From: Dokdonella sp.
Lineage (GTDB): Bacteria > Pseudomonadota > Gammaproteobacteria > Xanthomonadales > Rhodanobacteraceae
Direction of reading: 5' to 3'
Assembly: GCA_019634795.1 (NCBI GenBank)
Contig: JAHCAR010000004.1
Span: 1-64,000 of the forward strand
Length of the DNA stretch: 64,000 nucleotides
Made by a program: the position numbers and the translations under genes. The notes beneath the pieces are model-generated. The model was not told the origin of the DNA and did not search any database. It worked only from the letters and a program-made list of their open reading frames with translations. Shown in pieces: positions 9,548 to 18,696 of the stretch; the stretch's first letter is position 1; each line of letters begins with the position of its first letter.

Positions 9548-10543
9548 TCAGGCCGATTCTCGCGAAGTTCTCTCGAATTTGGCGCCGATGCGTCGGTCCA
9601 GCCATTCGACGATCTCTTGCTGCACCCCTGCGGGTGCCATCTCGAGGCTCTGAACGCAGACGAAGGCCGCGTTCGGGTCGGCGTCGGCCTTGCGCATTTT
9701 GCGACGCACGCGCATCGGCAGTTGCTCGCTCGGCTTGAGCTGGACGACGTGCAGGCGATTGTCGACCAGGGCGTTGTCGCTGGCGAGTTCGAGGTGGGAG
9801 GCGACGACTTCGGTCTTGAACTGTTCGCTCGAGCGCAGGCGGTAGCCGGCATTCTTCTCGAGCAGTTCGGGATGCTCGGCGAAGAAGGCCTGCAGGGTCG
9901 AACACCGCATCGGGTAGGGGTTGTGGTAATGGCGGTAGTAGCGGTCCTGGAAACCGGCCAGGCGCGCACTGAGCTGCTGCGACTCGAGGTTGCCGACCCG
10001 GGTTTCGACGACGCCGCGCTTGCGCTTGATCCAGCTTGCCAGGCGGGCGAATGCGCCGTGTCCGGCCTGCTGCCGCCAGTAGCCGCGCTGCACGACCCGG
10101 CCTTCACGAAAGAAATCCTCCGGCGCAACCTCGCGCAGCAGGAACATGTCGTCGTTGAAATAGACGAAGTGCTCGGCCAGGTCTTCGATGCGCCAGAGCA
10201 TCGTGATGATCGAGCGGCTGTTGAACGTCGGCAGGGCCTGCTCGTGGCCACGGAAGATTTGGGCGTGGTCGACGACGCGGAATCGTTCGGCGTGCGGGGT
10301 GCCGGCAAGCCGCTCGAGGATGCGCGGCTTCTGGCCATCGGTGACGATGTGGATGCGCCGGAACCAGGGCGCGAAACGCAGGATCGAGCGTATGCACCAA
10401 TCGATTTCGCCAGCGTCGTTGAAGCGGGTGCGTTCGGCGCTGGGCGGGCGTGACTGGCCAATTCCGGTGAGATAGGCATCCAGCCGCTGCCTGTGCGCGG
10501 GATCGGCGCCGTCGACCCAGGTGATGACCGCGTCGATGTTCAT
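9548..10543 (-). CDS. Stealth family sugar-phosphate transferase
   Basis: 331 aa from ATG 10543. Conserved region 1 is at the very N-terminus (IDAVITWVDGADP). CR2 follows with FNDAGEIDWCIRSILRFAPW and IHIVTDGQ, and the acidic HFVYFNDDMFLL block lies mid-protein. Stealth proteins are hexose/hexosamine-1-phosphate transferases of capsule and exopolysaccharide synthesis, related to the GlcNAc-1-phosphotransferase of lysosomal targeting. The acceptor polymer cannot be told here because no capsule genes flank it. In-frame sequence upstream to 10633 lacks conserved features, so the start at 10543 is chosen. Confidence 0.88.
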   Translation of the reverse strand: MNIDAVITWVDGADPAHRQRLDAYLTGIGQSRPPSAERTRFNDAGEIDWCIRSILRFAPWFRRIHIVTDGQKPRILERLAGTPHAERFRVVDHAQIFRGHEQALPTFNSRSIITMLWRIEDLAEHFVYFNDDMFLLREVAPEDFFREGRVVQRGYWRQQAGHGAFARLASWIKRKRGVVETRVGNLESQQLSARLAGFQDRYYRHYHNPYPMRCSTLQAFFAEHPELLEKNAGYRLRSSEQFKTEVVASHLELASDNALVDNRLHVVQLKPSEQLPMRVRRKMRKADADPNAAFVCVQSLEMAPAGVQQEIVEWLDRRIGAKFERTSRESA

Positions 10544-10677
10544 GTCGGTTGCTTCCGGTGCAAGGCGATGCGGGCCGAGATGATTTCCGCTGCAGGGATT
10601 GTTGCTGCAATCGCCACTTGCGCGCGCCCGCAACTACGGCCGGGCGGCACGAGTCGCCGCCCGAAACCTGATGCGCA

Positions 10678-10703
10678 ACCCGCCGCCCGGAAGCGGGCGG
10701 CGG
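10678..10703 (-). terminator. GC-rich hairpin downstream of the M13 peptidase gene
   Basis: Perfect 11-bp stem CCCGCCGCCCG/CGGGCGGCGGG with a 4-base loop, 14 bases beyond the M13 stop codon on the minus strand. There is no long T-run, so it may act as a weak terminator or a 3'-end stabiliser. A second 8-bp inverted repeat (CGGGCGGC/GCCGCCCG) follows at 10640-10662. Confidence 0.55.
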
Positions 10704-10716
10704 GCTGGAACGCATG

Positions 10717-12816
10717 TCACCAGATCTTAACCTGCCTGTCGCCGTCGCGGACCATCGCGTCGCCGGTCTTGCACTCGAAGGCCGTGGCGAACGCCGGCAT
10801 GTTCGACGGGGCGCCGATGGCCCGGATCGGTGTCGGCGAATGCGGATCGACATTGAGCAGCACTTCGAGGCGCTTTTCGCGCGTATTGCCACGCCAGATG
10901 CGGGCCCAGTTCAGGAAGAAGCGCTGGTCTTCGGTATAGCCGTCGATCTTCTTCGAGGCCTCTTCCGGGTTCTTCTTCAGTGCAACCTGCAGGGCGTCAT
11001 AGGCAATCGCCAGGCCACCGAGGTCGGCGATGTTCTCGCCGAGGGTGAGCTGGCCATTGACGTGCTTGCCCGGCAGCGGCTCGTAGCCATTGAACTGCTC
11101 GACCAGCTTGGCGGTGCGCGCCTCGAAGGCCTTTCGGTCTTCGTCGGTCCACCAGTTCGTGTTGTTGCCTTCGGCATCGAACTGGCTGCCCTGGTCATCG
11201 AAGCCGTGGCTGGCCTCATGGCCGATCACGGCGCCGATGCCGCCGTAGTTGATGGCGTCGTCGGCCTTGGCGTCGAAGAACGGCGGCTGCAGGATTGCGG
11301 CCGGGAAATTGATCGTGTTGTCGGTCGGGTTGTAGTAGGCATTGACCGTCTGCGGCGTCATGCCCCATTCCTTGCGGTCGGTCGGCTTGCCGATCTTGGC
11401 GATGTCGAAGTCGTGATTGAACTGGTTGGCCGCGGCGACATCGGCGAAGTAGCTGCCGCCCGGCAGGCTCAGGCCCGACCAGTCACGCCATTTCTCCGGA
11501 TAGCCGATCTTCGGCAGGAAGGTCGACCACTTCTCGAGGGCCTTGGCCTTGGTCGTGTCGCTCATCCAGTCGAGACTTTCGATGCGCGCCTTCAGGGCCG
11601 CCTGCATGTTGTCGACCAGTTCCTGGGCGCGCTGCTTCGCCTCGGGCGGGAAGGCCTTGGCCACGTAGAGCTCGCCGAGAGCCATGCCGAGCTGTGCATT
11701 GACCGTGCCGAGCACGCGCTTCCAGCGCGGCTCGTCTTCCTTCTGGCCGTTCAGGGTCTGCTTGTGGAAAGCGAAGAACTCCTGCTGGAACGGCGTCGAC
11801 AGGTAGGGCGAGGCGCTGTCGGCATACTGGTAGCGCAGATAGGCCTTCCAGTCGGCAACCGGAACCTTGGTCAGCATCGCGTCGACCTCGGCGAAGAACT
11901 TCGGCTGCGAGAGCGAGAAGCCGTCGGTCACCTCGGCCTTCTGGGCCTTGAAGAAGGCATCCCAGTCGAAGTGCGGAGTGACCTTGTTCGCCTCATCGAC
12001 ACTGACGAAGTGGTACTGGTTCTTCGGGTCGCGCAGCTCGGTTGGCGCCAGCGAGGCCTTGGCCAGCCGGGTCTCGAAGGCGAGCACCGCTTGCGCCTGC
12101 TTCTTCGCCGTATCGGCATCGACGCCGGTCAGTTCGAGAACCTTGGCGACATGCGCAACGTAGGCATCGCGCAGTTCGGCGTACTCGGGTTTGCTGTAGT
12201 AGTCCGGGGTCGGCAGGCCGAGTCCACCCTGGAAGGCGTAGCCGATCTTGCGCTGCGAGTTCTTGAAATCGGTCTCTGCGCCGAACTGGAACAGGGTGCC
12301 CTGGCCACGCGAGAAGCTGTCGTTGAGATAGGCGACGATGTCCGCGCTCGAGGCGATTCCGTCGATCTTCGCCAGTTCCGGCTTGATCGGTTCGGCGCCG
12401 AGCTGGTCGATGGCGGCTTCGTTCATGCCGGCGCTGTAGAGCTCGCCGATCTTGTGTTCGATCGAGCCGGCCGGCGCATCGGATTTTGCCGCGTTCTCGG
12501 CCAGTTCATGCTGGGTCTGCAGGCTCGCTTCACGCAGCAGATCGAAAGTGGTCCAGCGCGTCTTGTCCGCCGGGACCGGATTCGCCGCGATCCACTTGCC
12601 GTTGACGAAACCGTTGAAATCGGCACAGGCATTGATGTTCGCGTCGATATCGTTGACATCGAACGCCACGTGCGGGGCCTCCGCGACCGCGGCGGCCGGC
12701 GCCGCCGGTGCCGCCGCCGTGTCCGCGGCAGTCTCGGCGGGCTGCTTGTTGCAGGCTGCCAGGGCGATCGCAATGCCCATCGAAATGGCCAGCGGTTTCA
12801 GGACTCGGGTCTTCAT
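10717..12816 (-). CDS. M13 family zinc metallopeptidase, lipoprotein
   Basis: 699 aa. ATG 12816 gives a lipoprotein signal (MKTRVLKPLAISMG..ALAAC, lipobox LAAC), so the in-frame extension to 13053 is rejected. The neprilysin/PepO-type catalytic domain carries the zinc site HEASHGFDD (HExxH), the third ligand in GENIADLGG, the N-terminal family block near ACADFNGFVNGKWI and the C-terminal Cys near CKTGDAMV. It would degrade oligopeptides in the periplasm, anchored to a membrane by its lipid. The upstream spacer carries AGGAG. It is a monocistronic gene by layout. Confidence 0.93.
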   Translation of the reverse strand: MKTRVLKPLAISMGIAIALAACNKQPAETAADTAAAPAAPAAAVAEAPHVAFDVNDIDANINACADFNGFVNGKWIAANPVPADKTRWTTFDLLREASLQTQHELAENAAKSDAPAGSIEHKIGELYSAGMNEAAIDQLGAEPIKPELAKIDGIASSADIVAYLNDSFSRGQGTLFQFGAETDFKNSQRKIGYAFQGGLGLPTPDYYSKPEYAELRDAYVAHVAKVLELTGVDADTAKKQAQAVLAFETRLAKASLAPTELRDPKNQYHFVSVDEANKVTPHFDWDAFFKAQKAEVTDGFSLSQPKFFAEVDAMLTKVPVADWKAYLRYQYADSASPYLSTPFQQEFFAFHKQTLNGQKEDEPRWKRVLGTVNAQLGMALGELYVAKAFPPEAKQRAQELVDNMQAALKARIESLDWMSDTTKAKALEKWSTFLPKIGYPEKWRDWSGLSLPGGSYFADVAAANQFNHDFDIAKIGKPTDRKEWGMTPQTVNAYYNPTDNTINFPAAILQPPFFDAKADDAINYGGIGAVIGHEASHGFDDQGSQFDAEGNNTNWWTDEDRKAFEARTAKLVEQFNGYEPLPGKHVNGQLTLGENIADLGGLAIAYDALQVALKKNPEEASKKIDGYTEDQRFFLNWARIWRGNTREKRLEVLLNVDPHSPTPIRAIGAPSNMPAFATAFECKTGDAMVRDGDRQVKIW

Positions 12817-13091
12817 GAGGTCTCCTTTCAGGATGGGGCGGGGTTGCCCCGGTCGGGGAATGGGGCGGGCGAGCCAGCGCCGGGGCGCCAGAGGCTGTGG
12901 CGTCAAACCAGCAATGGTAATGCGGTTCGGGCTTCGCCTGCAGTGTCGAAGGTCATTGGCGCGGGTACGGCCCGGAATGGCGAGGCCTGTCAGCGGCTTC
13001 GCAACGGCCGCAATCCCGCGCACCCTTGCCGTGGGCGTCGGGACATTTCGCAAAATTCCCGGTGCCGCCTACAATCGTGGATCTGCCAATC

Positions 13092-13652
13092 ATGGAATCG
13101 ATCATGTCCTTCGGGAAGTGGATACTGCTTCTGGCTGCAATCTGCGTGGTTCCGCCGGCGTTCGCAGCGGAATCGGACACGGCCTCGTTCGAACGGATCG
13201 AGCGATCCGCCTATCGCGACATGTTGCGGGATGCCGCATCGGCCTATGGTGCCGGACGCTACGACGAATCGTTTGCCATGTTCCGGCGCACGGCCTGCGC
13301 GGGCGACAAGCAGAGCCAGTCGGCACTCGGTCGCATGTACCTGCTCGGCCAAGGGGTACAGCGCGATGACCTGACCGGATACGCCTGGCTCAAGCTGGCG
13401 GCCGAATTCATCTATCCGAAATACCAGTCGGTGGTACGGGCGCTGGAGGACGCGATGACGCCCGAACAGCGGACGATCGCCGAGGGTCGGGTCGCCGTGC
13501 TCAAGGAGCGCTACAGCCTGAGCGCCACGGGCATGAGTTGCTCGCAGAGTGCGTCCAAGGGCGGGCATATCATCGACCAGATCGTCTGCACGCCGCGCAG
13601 CGAGGGCAAGCGTCTGCTGCTGCGGCGTTGCGACGACGTCAAACTCGACTGA
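13092..13652 (+). CDS. Exported Sel1-like repeat protein
   Basis: 186 aa from ATG 13092 (MESIMSFGKW), or 182 aa from ATG 13104. A signal peptide (WILLLAAICVVPPAFAAES) follows either start. Residues ~60-110 contain Sel1-like helices (GAGRYDESFAMFRRTAC, then QSALGRMYLLGQGVQRDD and TGYAWLKLAAE). A Cys-containing C-terminal segment follows (MSCSQSAS, IVCTPR, LLRRCDD). Sel1 repeats usually mediate protein contacts; the partner is unknown. It ends 10 bases before the convergent DUF502 gene stop. Confidence 0.75.
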   Translation: MESIMSFGKWILLLAAICVVPPAFAAESDTASFERIERSAYRDMLRDAASAYGAGRYDESFAMFRRTACAGDKQSQSALGRMYLLGQGVQRDDLTGYAWLKLAAEFIYPKYQSVVRALEDAMTPEQRTIAEGRVAVLKERYSLSATGMSCSQSASKGGHIIDQIVCTPRSEGKRLLLRRCDDVKLD

Positions 13653-13662
13653 GGGCGTCGAT

Positions 13663-14364
13663 TCAACCGGGTTTTTCGGCCGCGAGCGGCGCTGGCGGCT
13701 GCGCGGAGTCGGTGTCCCAGCGTGCCGTGAACGGCAGGGTTTCGGCGCCAACCGCGCCGGCCGAGAGCAGGAAAGCCATGGCCTGGTCGACGCTCCAGTC
13801 GGTTGCGGTCAGGCGCTCGATCGGCACGATCTCGAGGTAGCCACCGGTCGGGTTCGGCGTCGTCGGCACATAGACCGCGGCGAGCTCGCGGCCTCCGGCA
13901 TCGCGGAATGCGCGCGTCACGAAGCCGATCGACTTCAGTTCGGGTGAAGGGAAGTCGATCAGGACCACGCGCTGCGTTCCGGTTGGCTTGCTCTGCAGCA
14001 TCGACATCAGCTTCTTGGTGCCGCCGTAGATCGAATGCACGATCGGAATTCGTCCGATCAGATTCTCCACGCCATCGATCAGGCGCCGGCCGAGCACGAA
14101 GTTGGCGGCGAATCCGACCAGGTACAGCGAGATCACGGTTATCACGAACGCGATCAGCGAGATCAGCCACGGTTGGCCCAGAAACTCGCCGGTGGCTGGC
14201 CAGGTGCTGCCCAGGGCCGAGACCATGCCGGCGACCAGCGGTGCACTGACCTCGGAGAGCAGGCCGAAGACGAACTTGAACACGACCCAGGTCAGCCACA
14301 GCGGCACGAAGGTCAGCAGGCCGGTGATCATGTAGCGTTTGAAATAGAACTGTCGCTTGGCCAT
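13663..14364 (-). CDS. DUF502 inner-membrane protein
   Basis: 233 aa from ATG 14364, preceded by GGGAAAGAA. It has two membrane segments (MITGLLTFVPLWLTWVVFKF and ISLIAFVITVISLYLVGFAA), then the family signature LIGRIPIVHSIYGGTKKLM and VVLIDFPSPELKSIGFVT. The C-terminal Pro/Ala-rich tail (SAQPPAPLAAEKPG) is not part of the domain. DUF502 proteins are widespread and their function is not established. It is divergently arranged with the P-loop gene starting near 14493-14586. Confidence 0.88.
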   Translation of the reverse strand: MAKRQFYFKRYMITGLLTFVPLWLTWVVFKFVFGLLSEVSAPLVAGMVSALGSTWPATGEFLGQPWLISLIAFVITVISLYLVGFAANFVLGRRLIDGVENLIGRIPIVHSIYGGTKKLMSMLQSKPTGTQRVVLIDFPSPELKSIGFVTRAFRDAGGRELAAVYVPTTPNPTGGYLEIVPIERLTATDWSVDQAMAFLLSAGAVGAETLPFTARWDTDSAQPPAPLAAEKPG

Positions 14365-14492
14365 TTCTTTCCCGAGGCTGCCGATCCCGATTATCGCGGC
14401 AATCCGCGATCGGGGCCAGTTCGCATGTCGGCCTGCCGCGATCTTTACTGCTGCCGCTCGGGAAACACAGCTGCAGCCCCGTTTGCGGATTC

Positions 14493-15215
14493 GTGGTCCC
14501 GCGATCGCGGCATGGCGCCGGCGGCGTGCTCGTGGCAGTCTTGGACGGACGGTCGAGACGTCGCAACCGCACGAGGCCATCGGACGTGGCGACAAACCGG
14601 GTTCCGCAACCGCCACCCCACGCGACGCCGGAAGGGGATGCCTTTCCGCTCGGTCCGGAACTGCTCCCAGTCCCGATCGTCGTTGCGACGATGGGCCTGC
14701 CTGGTGCGGGCAAGTCGGTCGTCGCGCGCGCCATCGAATCCGAACTCGGCTTGCGCAGGATCTGCCGCGACCGCATCCGCGCGGCGATGTTTCCGAACTG
14801 CAACTACAGCTTCATCGAAAAGCGCGCAGCCTATCGCAGCCTGCTGCTGGCCCTCGAGATCAATTGCATGTTGCGGGTCGGCAGTGTCATCGACGGCATG
14901 ACCTTCTCGCGCCGACCGGAACTCGATCGCGTCGCCGAAATCGCCGCCCGGCACCGCATTGCGACCATCCCCGTGCTGGTCGAGTGCCCGCCCGACCTGG
15001 CCCGCGAACGCGTCGCCCGAGATCTCGCGACGGGCCGGCACGTGGCCCTGGACCGCACGCCCGAAACGGTCAACGACGTGCTCGCGAGGCGCGAGCCACC
15101 GCCCGAGGGCACGCTCGTCATCGATGGGACCCTGGCCGAAGCCGAGATGTGCCGGGCGGCCGTCGATGCGATCCGCCAGTGCATCGCCGATTCACAAGGT
15201 CCTGCCGGCGACTGA
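14493..15215 (+). CDS. P-loop ATPase/kinase-like protein (AAA_33/zeta-toxin-like fold)
   Basis: 240 aa from a GTG at 14493. A GTG at 14586 (209 aa) is also possible, because the first ~45 residues are Arg/Pro-rich and look non-domain. Walker A is GLPGAGKS, then a DRIRAAMF segment and a late VLVECPPDLARERVARDL lid-like segment with several Arg. This matches small-molecule kinases of the AAA_33 group (polynucleotide kinase-like). The substrate is not visible. It ends 67 bases before the radical SAM gene, probably in the same transcript. Confidence 0.7.
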   Translation: MVPRSRHGAGGVLVAVLDGRSRRRNRTRPSDVATNRVPQPPPHATPEGDAFPLGPELLPVPIVVATMGLPGAGKSVVARAIESELGLRRICRDRIRAAMFPNCNYSFIEKRAAYRSLLLALEINCMLRVGSVIDGMTFSRRPELDRVAEIAARHRIATIPVLVECPPDLARERVARDLATGRHVALDRTPETVNDVLARREPPPEGTLVIDGTLAEAEMCRAAVDAIRQCIADSQGPAGD

Positions 15216-15282
15216 ATTGCCCGCTCGGACTGATGATCGACCAACGACCGACGCTGGCCGCGTTAACGGCGATAATGGCCGC

Positions 15283-16812
15283 ATGACCGAGATCCTGCTG
15301 GCTACCCTCAACGCCCGTTACGCGCATGCCTCGCTCGGCCTGCGCTACCTGCGCGCGAACCTTGGCGAGTGGCGGGAGTCCTCGGCGATCCGCGAGTTCG
15401 TGATCGGCCAGAAGACCGAGGATATCGTCGAGAAACTGCTGGCGGAAGGACCGCGCATCATCGGCATCGGCGTGTATATCTGGAACGTCGAGGAGTCCAC
15501 GCGGCTCGTGGCCCAGCTCAAGGCGGTCTCTCCGGAGACGATCATCGTGCTCGGTGGTCCCGAAGTCAGTTTCGAGATCGACGAACAGCGTATCTGCAAT
15601 CTGGCCGATCATGTCATCACCGGCTGGGGCGACGTCAGTTTTGCCGCCCTGGTGCGGCAGCTGATGGCTGGCGAAACTGCGCCCGGCAAAGTCATCGCCG
15701 GCGTGCAGGCACCGTTGCCGGCCATCGTTTCTCCTTACGCCGAATACACCGACGAAGATGTCCGCCAGCGCCATCTCTACGTCGAGGCTTCGCGCGGATG
15801 TCCGTTCAAGTGCGAGTTCTGCCTGTCCGCCCTCGACAAGACCGCCTGGCCGTTCCCGCTCGAGGCGTTTCTCGCCGATCTCGAAGCGCTCTACGCGCGT
15901 GGCGCGCGCCAGTTCAAGTTCGTCGATCGTACCTTCAACCTCAAGGTCGACACCTCGATGGCCATCCTCGGCTTTTTCCTCGACAAGCTCGAGTCGGCAC
16001 CCGGGGACCCGGTGTTCGTGCATTTCGAGCTGATCCCGGATCACCTGCCCGAGCGGCTGCGCGAGATGATCACGCGCTTCCCGCAGGGCACGCTGCAGTT
16101 CGAAATCGGCATCCAGAGCTTCAATGCGGACGTCCAGGCGCGCGTCTCGCGCCGCCAGAAGAACGACGTGGCGGCGGCGAACCTGGCCTGGCTGCGCGAG
16201 CAGACGCATGCGCACCTGCACGTCGACCTGATTGCCGGCCTACCCGGCGAAAGCGTGGCGAGTTTCGCCGCGGGATTCGATCGGCTGGTGGGGCTGGCTC
16301 CGCACGAGATCCAGTTCGGCATCCTCAAGCGGCTGCGTGGCGCACCGATCGCGCGCCACACGGCCGAGTTCGGCCTGCGCTTCAATCCGGATCCGCCGTA
16401 CAACATCCTGGCCACGGATGCCGTGGACTTCCAGGCCATGCAGCGACTGTCGCGCTTCTCGCGCTACTGGGACATCGTCGCCAATTCCGGGCGCTATTCG
16501 CGGAGCCTGCCGTTGCTGCTCGGCGCATCGCCATTCGCGAATTTCCTCGCCTTTGCCGACTGGCTCTATGCAGAAACCGGGCAGACCCATGCGCTGGCCC
16601 AGGAGCGACTCGTGCACCTGGTTCACGCCTACCTATGCCTGGAACGCGGTCTGCCCGAGGCGCAGGCCGGCGCGGCCCTCCTTGCCGACTATCGCGCGAC
16701 CGGCGGCCGCAGCCGGTTGCGTTTCGAAGTCGACGATGGCAGGCGCATCGCGCCGCGCAAAGCGGCGCGGACGGCCACACCGGCCAGGCAGGCTCGCCAT
16801 CTGGAGTCCTGA
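15283..16812 (+). CDS. B12-binding-domain radical SAM protein (DUF4080 type)
   Basis: 509 aa from ATG 15283. The N-terminal cobalamin-binding-like domain (LLATLNARYAHASLGLRYL, later VLGGPEVSFE) precedes a radical SAM barrel whose cluster site is CPFKCEFC (CxxxCxxC, near residue 180). SAM-barrel motifs include FKFVDRTFN and LQFEIGIQS. The C-terminal part fits DUF4080. Family members are thought to modify an unknown substrate with SAM/B12 chemistry. It is co-directional with the upstream P-loop gene. Confidence 0.88.
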   Translation: MTEILLATLNARYAHASLGLRYLRANLGEWRESSAIREFVIGQKTEDIVEKLLAEGPRIIGIGVYIWNVEESTRLVAQLKAVSPETIIVLGGPEVSFEIDEQRICNLADHVITGWGDVSFAALVRQLMAGETAPGKVIAGVQAPLPAIVSPYAEYTDEDVRQRHLYVEASRGCPFKCEFCLSALDKTAWPFPLEAFLADLEALYARGARQFKFVDRTFNLKVDTSMAILGFFLDKLESAPGDPVFVHFELIPDHLPERLREMITRFPQGTLQFEIGIQSFNADVQARVSRRQKNDVAAANLAWLREQTHAHLHVDLIAGLPGESVASFAAGFDRLVGLAPHEIQFGILKRLRGAPIARHTAEFGLRFNPDPPYNILATDAVDFQAMQRLSRFSRYWDIVANSGRYSRSLPLLLGASPFANFLAFADWLYAETGQTHALAQERLVHLVHAYLCLERGLPEAQAGAALLADYRATGGRSRLRFEVDDGRRIAPRKAARTATPARQARHLES

Positions 16813-16928
16813 AGATCCGCGACGGCTGCAGGCGTAGCCAGATCCAGGTGCGGGAACCATTGTCCCGCGGTGGACTCTGTTTGCCGACGCCGCGCTACAG
16901 GCGGCAACCCCAGACGAGGTGGTTCGCG

Positions 16929-17267
16929 ATGAATAGGTTCCTGCTTGCATTGTTCCTGGCCGGATTTTCCTGGGCGTCGTGGCCCTCGCTCGCGATCGGT
17001 GATGCGATGGCGACCGAGGCGAGCAAGCCCGCCGTCGAGATCGTCATGTATTCGACCAGGACCTGCGGCTATTGCGCCCAGGCGCGTGCCTGGTTCAGCG
17101 AACATGAGCTGAAGTGGGATGAACGCGACATCGAGGCATCGGCGCAGTCGCACCAGGAATGGGTGGATTACGGTGGCGTCGGCACGCCGCTGATCCTGAT
17201 CAATGGCGCGCGCTTCAGTGGATTCGTGCCGACCCGTCTCGAGGCGGAACTGGCCAAGTACCGCTAA
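16929..17267 (+). CDS. Exported glutaredoxin-like protein
   Basis: 112 aa from ATG 16929. A hydrophobic N-terminus (MNRFLLALFLAGFSWASW) acts as signal or anchor. The glutaredoxin fold follows with the active site STRTCGYC (CxxC), the cis-Pro strand GVGTPLILING and SGFVPTRLEAEL at the end. Glutaredoxins are usually cytoplasmic, so an exported one would act on periplasmic thiols or mixed disulfides. The reducing partner is unknown. A 116-base gap separates it from the radical SAM gene. Confidence 0.85.
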   Translation: MNRFLLALFLAGFSWASWPSLAIGDAMATEASKPAVEIVMYSTRTCGYCAQARAWFSEHELKWDERDIEASAQSHQEWVDYGGVGTPLILINGARFSGFVPTRLEAELAKYR

Positions 17268-17406
17268 ACGAGCCGTTCCTGCACGTCGAGGATCGTGGCT
17301 GTCCCGATTGCAGGCCGTGTTCGGAACCGCCGTCAGGGCATGCAGCACGTCGGCCGCGCCAAGGAAATCCTTCGACGCGGCCGACGCGACAGAATATCGC
17401 CTGGAC

Positions 17407-18273
17407 TCAGTGGTCGCGTTCGCGCTTGCGATCCCGACCGCCCTTGCCGCGCGACGATTTTCGCGCATCAGCGTGCCCGCGTTTGCCGGCCGAAGCGTGC
17501 TGCCTCTTGCCGTGATTGCGGCCGGTGTTCGCGTGCGCCGCACGCGAGCCTGAGCGGCCATGCAGGCTGCCGCTGCGATGTGCGCTCGTCGTGCGCGTCA
17601 CCCGCGTGTCGTGCCTGACCTGGCGATTGCCGCGATTGTCGACCCGCACGCTCGAGCGCTGGACGCTACGGGTGGACTGCCGGTGGTTGCCGTTGCGTGC
17701 CTGGTGGTGGCCGCTCCCGCGATCATGGTTTCGCCCATCATGCCTGGAGCTGCGCTGACCTCCGCGGCGGCCATCATGGCGACCGTCGTGCCGGCCGTCG
17801 TGGCGACTCGCGCTGCGCCGATCCCAGCGATTGCCGCGATGGCGCGAATGCCGCGAGTAGTGGACGCCATGGTTGTACCAGCGGTCGCGATAGTGGTGGT
17901 TCCTGTAGAAGGAACGATGGCTGTAGTGGCGGCCCCAGTAGTCGCCGATGACGAAGCTGATGATCGGGATACCGTAGCGCGCGCCGTAGTCCGGCAGCAG
18001 GACACGGTGGTTCCGGTAGAAGAACTCCAGATAGTCGCCGGCGACCCAGCCGCGGTCACCATAGGCGATGACGTCGCACCAGAGCCAGCCGTCGATGCAG
18101 CCCTGTACCGATACGGCGGTTCCGGCAGGCAGGGTCCGGATCAGCGGATAGTCGATGTCGGGCGCCGCGCGCATGTTGAGGTTGACCGTCGTGTACGCAT
18201 CCTGCGCGCGGGCGGCTACCGATGCAGTGGCGAAGATGGCGGCGATTGCCGCGAGCCATGCAAATCTTTTCAT
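17407..18273 (-). CDS. Exported SH3-domain protein with His/Arg-rich repetitive tail
   Basis: 288 aa from ATG 18273. Signal peptide MKRFAWLAAIAAIFATASVA is followed by a bacterial SH3 domain (TVNLNMRAAPDIDYPLI..LPAGTAVSVQGCIDGWLWC, then DRGWVAGDYLEF). A Tyr/His-rich linker comes next (YRNHHYRDRWYNHGVHY). The last ~150 residues are dominated by Arg, His, Ser and Gly and contain tandem RHDG units (SRHDGRHDGRHDGRRGG). The SH3 part may bind peptidoglycan. The tail is predicted to be very basic and could bind metal ions, polyanions or nucleic acid. The tail's DNA is repetitive and may vary between strains. Confidence 0.75.
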   Translation of the reverse strand: MKRFAWLAAIAAIFATASVAARAQDAYTTVNLNMRAAPDIDYPLIRTLPAGTAVSVQGCIDGWLWCDVIAYGDRGWVAGDYLEFFYRNHRVLLPDYGARYGIPIISFVIGDYWGRHYSHRSFYRNHHYRDRWYNHGVHYSRHSRHRGNRWDRRSASRHDGRHDGRHDGRRGGQRSSRHDGRNHDRGSGHHQARNGNHRQSTRSVQRSSVRVDNRGNRQVRHDTRVTRTTSAHRSGSLHGRSGSRAAHANTGRNHGKRQHASAGKRGHADARKSSRGKGGRDRKRERDH

Positions 18274-18696
18274 GGTAGGTCTCCAGTTCGTTGAAAGAAA
18301 CGCGCGCCTGGACCGTCACTGGCGGAGCACACGGATGTCGCGATTTCTTTTCTAGCGGCGCGAAGGTGAACCTCACCTGATGTCGTCGACACAAAATGTG
18401 TCCGTGAAGCCCTCCCGCGCCGCGCTGGACCCGTTGGACGCGCCCCTGCGCAGGTGCCGCGCGGCCTCGCGATTTCGCCAGGGTTCAGGTTGATGACGGC
18501 GAATTTCCCTGCGACGCGTCCGGATCCTGGCCATTTCCGTGCTCGCAAGCGCGTCCGGGACTTGCACGGCCAATGCATCGACGTCGCATTCCTGCGCTGG
18601 CCCGACCGGATCGGACCTCCATTGGGCTGCGGTTGGGGCTGCCTCGTCCAGACTCGGGTTTGGCCATCCGGCCAAGCTCTGCAAGGGGAGAACGTG
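18274..18696. promoter_or_regulatory. Divergent control region with two 6-3-6 palindromes
   Basis: 423 bases between the SH3 gene and the M23 peptidase gene. It contains AGGTGA-ACC-TCACCT at 18364-18378 and GACACA-AAA-TGTGTC at 18388-18402, both perfect 6-bp inverted repeats around 3 bases, with centres 24 bases apart. Equal geometry at about two helical turns suggests operator sites, but the half-sites differ. No other gene is seen here. Confidence 0.4.

Noticed and set aside
10714-13374. Long plus-strand open frame opposite the M13 peptidase
   Set aside because: It is the antisense of a gene with a complete HExxH site and lipoprotein signal, and has no recognisable domain.
13511-14803. Minus-strand 430-residue frame overlapping DUF502 and the Sel1-like gene
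   Set aside because: It is out of frame with the clear DUF502 protein and lacks conserved sequence.
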